In this document: piece after piece, positions 57,687 through 64,000 of the stretch
How the letters are laid out: each line of letters starts with the position of its first letter
Numbering within the stretch: position 1 is the first letter of the stretch
Origin: Pseudomonas shahriarae
Lineage (GTDB): Bacteria; Pseudomonadota; Gammaproteobacteria; Pseudomonadales; Pseudomonadaceae
Length of the DNA: 64,000 bases
Assembly: GCF_014268455.2 (NCBI RefSeq)
Contig: NZ_CP077085.1
Location: 124,001-188,000, forward strand
Reading direction: 5' to 3'
Program-made: the position numbers and the translations under genes
The notes under the pieces: model-generated
Told to the model about the DNA's origin: nothing
Seen by the model: the letters and a program-made list of their open reading frames with translations, nothing else
Databases searched by the model: none

Positions 57687-60419
57687 CTACTCGGACAGGC
57701 GGATTCGAATCTGTTTTTCAATCTCGATGATCGCAAAGAGCGCAACACCAACCCCGATGATAAGTAGGCCATCCAGGAAGGGGATCGCTTCTGTGGCAAA
57801 CACCTTTTGCAGCGGTGGCGCGTAGGTGATGCCGAACTGAGCCAAGGTCACCACTGCGACGGTCATCCACACGACCTTGGTGCCACGAATGCCCCTCCAG
57901 GTAAGCGATGTGCTGTAGAGATTACGAATGAAGAACAGATGGAATATTTCCATCACGACTAACGTATTCACCGCCATGGTACGGGCCAACTCCACGGAGT
58001 AGCCACGGTCGAGCGCATAAGAAAAAATGCCGTAAACGCCGCAGAGGAACAGAATTGAAACAAGTACCATATGCCAAACCAATGCACCGCTTATCAGAGG
58101 CTCTTTGCGCGAACGGGGCGGTCTGCGCATTGTGTTTTCTTCGGTAGGCTCGAACGCCAGTGCGATGCCAAGTGTCACGGCGGTAATCAGATTGATCCAC
58201 AGAATCTGTATCGCCGTGACCGGCAGTGTAAGGCCGAGCAGCAGGGCCACGATGATGGTCATGGTCTCGCCCGCGTTGGTAGGCAGCGTCCAGCTCAACA
58301 CTTTTTTGATGTTGTCGTAGACTGTCCGCCCTTCGCGCACTGCCGCCACGATGGATGCGAAGTTGTCGTCGGCCAGCACCAGGTCTGCAGCTTCCTTGGC
58401 GGCTTCACTGCCCTTCCCCCCCATGGCAATACCCGCATCGGCACGCTTCAACGCGGGTGCGTCGTTGACGCCATCGCCGGTCATTGCCACGGTCATGCCA
58501 TTCGATTGCAGCAGCATGACCAACCTGAGTTTATGTTCAGGGCTGGTACGTGCAAAGATATTGACGTTCTTCACCGCCTCCTTGAGCGCTGCATCGTTCA
58601 TGGAGTCCAGGTCTATACCAGTCAGCACATTGTCGGGATTTTGCAAGCCAATCTGCCGACCGATTGCGGCGGCGGTGCCGCCATGATCGCCAGTGATCAT
58701 TTTTACGACAATGCCCGCCGCCTGGCATTGTTGAACGGCCTCTATCGTCTCGGGTCTCGGCGGATCAATTAACCCGACCATACCCAACAAGGTTAGCTTC
58801 CCTTGCACGTCCCCAAACTCCAACACGGTGTGCTCTGGCTGAACTGATCTAGCGGCAAACGCCAATACACGCTGCCCTTTTGCGGCGATAGTGTTCGCCT
58901 GTTCGTACCAGTAGTCCGCGTTGAGGGGCTCCGTCACGCCGGCGGTTACGAACTGCTGCGTGCTCATGGCCAGTATTTGCTCCGGCGCGCCTTTTACATA
59001 GATAGAGGCATGGCGATCATGATTGTGATGGAGGGTCGCCATAAAGCGGTGTTTCGCGTCAAACGGAATGGCATCGGTTCGTGGCCAGGTACGATGATCT
59101 TCATCGCTATCGATTCCAGCTTTTCCGGAAAACGCCAGCAAGGCCCCCTCCATCGGATCCCCCTCCACCGTCCATACATCCTCATGCAGGCGCAGCGAGG
59201 CATCGTTGCAAAGACCTGCTGCTCGCCCCAATTCTGAGAGCGCGGGGTGAGATGATATGTCGATTAACTGATCGGCAAGACTGATGCTTCCCGCTGGCTG
59301 ATAACCTGCACCATCAACCGTGAAGAGCAGATCGCTCGTGACGACCGTTGCGACCATCATTTCGTTGCGGGTCAGTGTGCCGGTTTTGTCAGTGCAGATA
59401 ACGGATACCGAGCCGAGTGTTTCGATGGCCGGCAGGCGACGCACGATAGCGTTGCGGCGAGCCATTGCACGAACGCCGACAGCCAGCGTGATGGTAAGGA
59501 CGGCGGGCAGTCCTTCAGGTATCGCCGCTACCGACATCCCCACCACGACCATGAAGATCTCTGTGAACTCGTAGTGCCCGACATAATGGCCGAACACGAG
59601 CAGAAGGCCGCCGACTAACAAGATCAAGATCGTCAGCCAACGTGCAAATATATTCATTTGCTGCACCAGCGGCGTGGTCAGCGTTTCAACTCCAGCAAGC
59701 AGCGTACTGATGCGTCCTATTTCAGCTGCTGCTGCGGTAGCAATTACAACCCCGGTTGCTTGGCCGCAAGTCACGAGCGTGCCACTGAACGCCATGCAGG
59801 TACGATCACCCAGAGCGGCTTCAACACCCACTGGTTCGGTGTGTTTCTCTACCGGTACGGATTCACCGGTGAGAATTGCTTCTTGGATTTGCAGTCTATT
59901 CACGTGCAGCAGGCGTAGATCAGCAGGTACTTTGTCTCCGGCCTCCAGCAATACAATGTCGCCCGGTACTAACTCCTCGCCTACAACACTCAAACGTTGA
60001 CTCGCACGAATCACGGCGGCGTGCGGCGCCAGCATCTGCCGGATAGCGTCCATGGCCTTTTCCGCTTTACCCTCTTGGACATAACCTATGATTGCGTTTG
60101 CAATAACCACTGCAAGAATCACCACCGTGTCCCACAGATGCTGCAGCATCGCGGTAATCGCAGCGGATCCTAGAAGCACATAAATCAGAATGTTGTGAAA
60201 TTGCAGCATGAATCGCAGCCACGCGGGTCGCCGTGCGGCTTCTGGCAAACGATTGAAACCCGTGCGGGCAAGCCGCGCTTGAACTTCGGCGGCCTCCAGC
60301 CCGACATGCTCATTGACCTCAAGCAGGTTTGTCACCTGCTCTGCAGGTAGGGAGTGCCAGGCCACGGAATGCGGAGGGATTGGTGTTTGCTCCGTTGATG
60401 CGTCGACCACCTGCTTCAT
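57687..60419 (-). CDS. P-type cation-transporting ATPase (P2/Ca2+-like)
   Basis: 910 aa. An N-terminal cation-ATPase domain is followed by the A-domain LTGES (183-187), M4 IPEGLP (300-305), the P-domain phosphorylation site DKTGT (Asp344), the TGDGVNDAPALKRADAG hinge, and six C-terminal helices. IPEGLP and the layout fit P2-type Ca2+/Mn2+ or PMA-like pumps rather than heavy-metal P1B pumps, as no CPx motif is present. The start is ATG 60419 (MKQVVDASTEQT), with GGAG upstream. The surrounding sequence is visibly less GC-rich than the left of the window. Confidence 0.88.
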   Translation of the reverse strand: MKQVVDASTEQTPIPPHSVAWHSLPAEQVTNLLEVNEHVGLEAAEVQARLARTGFNRLPEAARRPAWLRFMLQFHNILIYVLLGSAAITAMLQHLWDTVVILAVVIANAIIGYVQEGKAEKAMDAIRQMLAPHAAVIRASQRLSVVGEELVPGDIVLLEAGDKVPADLRLLHVNRLQIQEAILTGESVPVEKHTEPVGVEAALGDRTCMAFSGTLVTCGQATGVVIATAAAAEIGRISTLLAGVETLTTPLVQQMNIFARWLTILILLVGGLLLVFGHYVGHYEFTEIFMVVVGMSVAAIPEGLPAVLTITLAVGVRAMARRNAIVRRLPAIETLGSVSVICTDKTGTLTRNEMMVATVVTSDLLFTVDGAGYQPAGSISLADQLIDISSHPALSELGRAAGLCNDASLRLHEDVWTVEGDPMEGALLAFSGKAGIDSDEDHRTWPRTDAIPFDAKHRFMATLHHNHDRHASIYVKGAPEQILAMSTQQFVTAGVTEPLNADYWYEQANTIAAKGQRVLAFAARSVQPEHTVLEFGDVQGKLTLLGMVGLIDPPRPETIEAVQQCQAAGIVVKMITGDHGGTAAAIGRQIGLQNPDNVLTGIDLDSMNDAALKEAVKNVNIFARTSPEHKLRLVMLLQSNGMTVAMTGDGVNDAPALKRADAGIAMGGKGSEAAKEAADLVLADDNFASIVAAVREGRTVYDNIKKVLSWTLPTNAGETMTIIVALLLGLTLPVTAIQILWINLITAVTLGIALAFEPTEENTMRRPPRSRKEPLISGALVWHMVLVSILFLCGVYGIFSYALDRGYSVELARTMAVNTLVVMEIFHLFFIRNLYSTSLTWRGIRGTKVVWMTVAVVTLAQFGITYAPPLQKVFATEAIPFLDGLLIIGVGVALFAIIEIEKQIRIRLSE

Positions 60420-60846
60420 CAATGAGTATCTCCTGTGTGCACAGCTCAAGTGAGACGGGCTGAGGTGATCATGAGCGAGCGTGGGAATATAAGACTGAAA
60501 ACATTATTTTTCGGTCTTACATCCTATAGTTCCGTCCAGCTGACAGGAACTATAGATGTAACGCAATCAACCGGTTGGCAATTACTGATGCAGATCAAAT
60601 TATCAATAGCAATTAATGTGACAAAATGTTTTGGTGAAAAATTTAATTTTCTAGATTTTCATCCAATGGTGCAGGCAACCGAATACTGCGCAAAGCAAAA
60701 ACGGGGAGGCATAAATACTACTGCTGACTTTTAATAAACCTCTGTTTATTCAGTATATAGCATGCAGTTTTTGCAACACTCCTGTGTTGCTTTGTTAAAC
60801 CCGGCATATTAATGCGCTCAACTTAATCTTAATTATGCATAACGCC
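60420..60846. other. AT-rich intergenic gap
   Basis: 427 bp, conspicuously AT-rich (60590-60840). An open frame across 60435-60734 (99 aa) lacks an RBS and family resemblance, so I do not annotate it. It is probably a promoter region for the leftward ATPase gene plus foreign or decayed DNA. Confidence 0.4.
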
Positions 60847-63057
60847 CTAACTTGATTTAGCTACGTTATCAACCTGGGACTCTTCCAGCGCCTCCGGAGC
60901 TTCTAGCAACTCGGTAATCACGCTGAAGTCACTCACTTCAACGGCACCTAGCCCATAGCCCAACAGATGGAACGAGAACGCCTTACGCGGCTGCGGATTA
61001 TCGAAACTGAAGTCCATCTCCAACGGCTGATCGGCAGTGACGACCATTTCTGCTGGCAGCCCCAGTGGCACATCCTGCTCCAACTCCTTGGCTTTCAGCA
61101 GGATGTAGGCATCCTGCCGGGGATCTAAAGAGCGCACGGTCAGACGCACGCGTGTTTGTGAGCCCTTGGGCATTTCCAGATACTGAGCACCGATCAGGTT
61201 GTCGGCCCAGTCATCCTTGATCTGTGCCTGAAGCGGGATGATGGCGGGACTGCCGAATTGGTAATGCTGGTTCAACGGTGTCCGGATCAGCGAATGATCC
61301 AGCGCCAAGGCTCTTGCTGTGATTTCTCGTGCTCGTTTGCCGCCGTACTGTCCGGCAAGGGTAGCGTGATCGGCAATGAACCCTGCACTGTTGTAATTCC
61401 GGCAGCGCTGTTGAAAGTCACACTCGGTCAACGTGCCTTGGCCATCGTGATAGCGCAGCTTGCCGTTGGTGAACGACATGATCTCGCGGCCTGTTTCATA
61501 GTCACGAAACAGGGAACGACCGCTTAAGGCTGAAGGGACGGGTAAGGCGAAGTAGTCGAGTATCGAAGCACTCAGATCGACATGCCCGTAGACTCCAGAC
61601 TTTACCCCAGGCAACTGATCCTGCTCGGGCGCTAACATCAGGTTGAAGCCCCAAGAGGAAGCCAGGCGCACTCCATCGATACCGTGGGATTCGTCCGAGG
61701 TGATCACCACCAGGGTGTCTTTCAAGATGCCCTGACGTTCCAGGCCGCTGAGGAATTGCCCGAGAGCATCATCCAGATACCCGACGGCGGCCTCCTTGGG
61801 TGTGTCGTAGCGCTCAAGGTAGTCTTCAGGGGCCGAATAGGGTTGGTGGGTGCCAACGGTCAGCAGGGTCAGCATCCACGGCTTTTTCTGCTTTTTCAGT
61901 TGGCCGACGTAGTCCAGCGCCCCTTCAAAGAAGGCCTTGTCGTCCTTGCCCCAAGGGAACTCCAGGTAGTTGCTGTTGGTGAACCATTCCAGGCCATGGG
62001 TCGCACCGAAGCCAATGTGCGGCATGATCTTGTCTTTGGCCATGAAGCGCAGGCCCGCGCCCTGAAGGTAGTGCGTGGCGAATCCGTTCTTGTGCAATTG
62101 GGCAGGGAGGCACGCCTGGTTCCGTTCGTTCTGGGTCAACATCTCAACGCCTTTAGGCGTTCCGTTGTCCAGCTTGTCGTAATCCCCACAAAGCATTGCG
62201 TACAGACCACGAATGGTTTGATGGCTATGCAGTACATAATCCGGCGTATTCATGCCGCGCTCTGCCCAACGACTGAGATTCGGCATGAGGTTTTCTTGAT
62301 AGCTGCTGTGTAGGGCTTTGCGGTTGACGCCGACGTAGGCGCCGGGAATACCTTCCAGTGCGATGATCAACACATTGCGCGCACGCCCCGGTGTCGCGAG
62401 CAGTTTCTGTCCGTCCAGATCGAGTTCAGTGAGCCCCGCCATTTTCGGTAGTTCATCGACAGCCTCACCTTCCAGCCACTCTTCCGCGCTTGCCTGAACA
62501 GCGCCAACGCTCGCGGCCATTAACTGATGTGGGAGGTTGAACAAGCGCCACTGGTCTTCTTCTGAGGGGTACAGGTGCTGCACACCCCAATGGGCGATCA
62601 ATAGCAGTAGCGGTGCTGCCCACGCGCTTCGTGGTAAACCCGGAGCGGGAGACAAGCGTCCCAGGTACTGCGTGATCAGCCAAATTACCAGTCCAACAAT
62701 CAGAGTGGCGGCCAGCCAAGGCTGGGCGAAACCACCACCTGTAGAGTTTTCCAAAAACTGAGGGTCGACCAGGTAGTGCAGGTCAGAGGAGTTTGGGAGT
62801 CTACCGACCGCGCTGACCAGTTCGGCAGTCGCCAGAGTAATAAGTCCCCATACCAGCAACACAGGAAGCGCTAACCACCAAGGACGGCGATGCAGGAGTA
62901 CTATCAGCAGGCTCGCAATTCCCAGATCTGAAAGATAACCAAGTGGATTCGACCAACCCAGAGCCGCACGCAGGCACAAAGGCACGATCAGAACCAACCC
63001 GATCAAGGCGATCAGGCGTGCACGGGGTTGTCTTAACCAGCGATGGATAACATTCAC
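60847..63057 (-). CDS. LTA-synthase-family membrane sulfatase
   Basis: 736 aa. Five hydrophobic segments (residues about 10-175) anchor a large periplasmic alkaline-phosphatase/sulfatase domain: NVLIIALEGIPGAYVG at its start, YVLHSHQTIRGLYAMLCGDYD holding the probable nucleophile Thr, TSDESHGIDGV with metal-ligand Asp/His, and a C-terminal beta domain (about 590-725). In Gram-negatives such enzymes act as phosphoglycerol or phosphoethanolamine transferases on glucans or lipid A. The substrate is unknown. It lies between the ATPase and nhaA. Confidence 0.85.
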   Translation of the reverse strand: MNVIHRWLRQPRARLIALIGLVLIVPLCLRAALGWSNPLGYLSDLGIASLLIVLLHRRPWWLALPVLLVWGLITLATAELVSAVGRLPNSSDLHYLVDPQFLENSTGGGFAQPWLAATLIVGLVIWLITQYLGRLSPAPGLPRSAWAAPLLLLIAHWGVQHLYPSEEDQWRLFNLPHQLMAASVGAVQASAEEWLEGEAVDELPKMAGLTELDLDGQKLLATPGRARNVLIIALEGIPGAYVGVNRKALHSSYQENLMPNLSRWAERGMNTPDYVLHSHQTIRGLYAMLCGDYDKLDNGTPKGVEMLTQNERNQACLPAQLHKNGFATHYLQGAGLRFMAKDKIMPHIGFGATHGLEWFTNSNYLEFPWGKDDKAFFEGALDYVGQLKKQKKPWMLTLLTVGTHQPYSAPEDYLERYDTPKEAAVGYLDDALGQFLSGLERQGILKDTLVVITSDESHGIDGVRLASSWGFNLMLAPEQDQLPGVKSGVYGHVDLSASILDYFALPVPSALSGRSLFRDYETGREIMSFTNGKLRYHDGQGTLTECDFQQRCRNYNSAGFIADHATLAGQYGGKRAREITARALALDHSLIRTPLNQHYQFGSPAIIPLQAQIKDDWADNLIGAQYLEMPKGSQTRVRLTVRSLDPRQDAYILLKAKELEQDVPLGLPAEMVVTADQPLEMDFSFDNPQPRKAFSFHLLGYGLGAVEVSDFSVITELLEAPEALEESQVDNVAKSS

Positions 63058-63342
63058 GCAAAGGCCTTCCAGACATTAAATCGTCATATAAGTGTGCTGG
63101 ATGGTATCAAGCGGGGGGACGACTCATCGAGTTATTCGAAAGAGGGACGGTGGATTGAGTCAGTGACGGCATTGATATCGTTTCGGATGCTTGGGCGTAA
63201 GCCCTATTTCAGAGGCTTGCGTTGAGGAGTGCTCGCTAACTAAGCCCTTCAGCATCAACTGTTTCATGCTGTTTAGACCCCGCCCCGCGTGCGCGGGCCA
63301 AGTGTTAATATATTACCTTTTTAAATGATCCAAAGGATGTTG
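63058..63342 (+). other. 5' region of nhaA with a GC hairpin
   Basis: 285 bp. CCCGCG-TG-CGCGGG (63284-63297) is a perfect 6-bp stem 45 nt before the nhaA ATG, followed by GTTAATATATTACC. It could be the end of an attenuator or a leader RNA element. No known nhaA riboswitch motif could be confirmed by eye. Confidence 0.35.
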
Positions 63343-64000
63343 ATGACCAATCATCAAGCTAAAGCCGAAACCCCTAGAGCTGCCGCAATTCTGGCTCGCT
63401 TCCTATCGTCGGAATCCGCTGGCGGTCTTGTACTGATGGGCGCAGCACTCGCGGCACTAATTGTGGCCAACTCGCCTCTCTCGCAAGGTTATTTTGCAGC
63501 CTTGCACAGTGTCTGGTTGGGCATGTCTGTCGAGCATTGGGTCAATGATGGCCTGATGGCGATCTTCTTCCTGATGGTCGGACTCGAGATCAAAAGAGAG
63601 GTACTGGCAGGCGGGCTCTCCACTTGGGGCCAGCGTGCGTTGCCAGGATTTGGTGCTTTAGGCGGCATGGTTGTGCCTGCATTGATCTACATCGCAATCA
63701 ACTGGGGTAATTCTGAGACCTTGAAAGGCTGGGCTATACCAGCCGCTACCGACATCGCATTCGCCCTGGGCGTCTTGTCGCTGCTGGGTAAGCGAGTCCC
63801 GACTTCACTGAAGGTTTTTCTCGCTGCCTTGGCGATCATTGACGACCTGGGGGCTGTGGTCATCATCGCCTTTTTCTACACCACTGGTCTTTCCATGCCG
63901 ATGTTGCTGGCATCGCTCGCAACCTTGGTCATTCTGATCGCAATGAATCGATGGGGCGTCAGACGATTGTTCCCCTATTTGCTGGTCGGTGGTGTGCTGT
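63343..64000 (+). CDS. nhaA: Na+/H+ antiporter NhaA (5' part, cut by window end)
   Basis: First 219 codons only; no stop codon is reached at 64000. Residues match E. coli Nha[23 protein letters not shown] near 67-88, [16 protein letters not shown] with Asp137 (E. coli Asp133), and [16 protein letters not shown] with Asp167-Asp168 (Asp163-Asp164, the ion-binding pair). It exports Na+ or Li+ for protons at alkaline pH or high salt. ATG 63343 follows AAAGGA; ATG 63337 two codons upstream is the alternative. Confidence 0.92.
   Translation, partial: MTNHQAKAETPRAAAILARFLSSESAGGLVLMGAALAALIVANSPLSQGYFAALHSVWLGMSVEHWVNDGLMAIFFLMVGLEIKREVLAGGLSTWGQRALPGFGALGGMVVPALIYIAINWGNSETLKGWAIPAATDIAFALGVLSLLGKRVPTSLKVFLAALAIIDDLGAVVIIAFFYTTGLSMPMLLASLATLVILIAMNRWGVRRLFPYLLVGGVL

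Noticed and set aside
60435..60734. 99-aa frame in the AT-rich gap
   Set aside because: It has no ribosome site, has an amino-acid composition typical of random AT-rich DNA, and starts inside the ATPase leader.
63058..63342. Na+ or nhaA riboswitch upstream of nhaA
   Set aside because: Only one short GC hairpin could be seen; the conserved bases of the described motifs could not be matched by eye.

Overview
The window is GC-rich chromosomal DNA from a Pseudomonas, most likely of the P. fluorescens group. Nearly every gene has an obvious Pseudomonas counterpart. The intergenic hairpins carry the GTGGGAGCTGGCTTGCC and GTGGCGAGGGG REP cores typical of that group. From memory of P. aeruginosa, several blocks (pycB-pycA-pycR, an RpiR regulator, the GGDEF/EAL gene with uvrD, pdxY, the Zur-controlled dksA2/folE2/pyrC2 set, cfa) lie late on the PAO1 map, so this stretch is probably origin-proximal.

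Layout. 1-5083: a seven-gene aromatic-oxidation operon (VOC dioxygenase-like protein, FAD monooxygenase, two small unknown proteins, Rieske oxygenase, RidA, VanB-type reductase). It is followed by a porin gene with a good sigma-54 promoter. 6779-8962: a nested inverted-repeat mosaic with a REPIN in its core and an IS481-family element inserted in its right arm. 9213-18749: amino-acid and polyamine genes (alanine/glycine symporter, asparaginase, AraC regulator, acetylpolyamine deacetylase, polyamine-binding protein), a MocR regulator, a PaiB-like protein, two GNATs and a small HTH regulator. 18900-20156: a passenger-less autotransporter. 20235-25797: the two-subunit pyruvate carboxylase with divergent pycR, a small PA3496-family gene and an RpiR/HexR-like regulator with its palindrome. 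25954-36677: a GGDEF/EAL protein, uvrD, a Tim44-like protein, a SMI1/KNR4 protein, a Kef-type antiporter, an acyl-CoA thioesterase and pdxY.

36794-44269 holds a zinc-starvation module. Two identical Zur-type palindromes sit upstream of the leftward dksA2-zigA-DUF1826-COG0523 operon and the rightward folE2-hisI2-gammaCA-pyrC2 operon. Together these supply zinc chaperones and alternative versions of zinc enzymes. 44284-47621 carries a DUF3617 protein, cardiolipin synthase and cyclopropane fatty acid synthase. 47707-49642 is a bufABC copper-bufferin operon.

49859-55545 is a six-gene lipid cluster related to E. coli ynbABCD: CDP-alcohol phosphotransferase-like, hydrolase-methyltransferase, PAP2-dual-specificity phosphatase, small membrane protein, PlsC-like and CdsA-like. 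Its product is unknown, and it is the best candidate here for an uncharacterised pathway. 55546-64000 looks accessory: long intergenic stretches, an AT-rich gap, a GNAT-Rnk fusion, a universal stress protein, a cation P-type ATPase, an LTA-synthase-like sulfatase and the 5' part of nhaA, which runs off the window.

A window-wide oddity is ten perfect copies of the DnaA-box nonamer TTATCCACA, all inside genes and in three clusters. About 0.5 would be expected by chance at uniform base composition.
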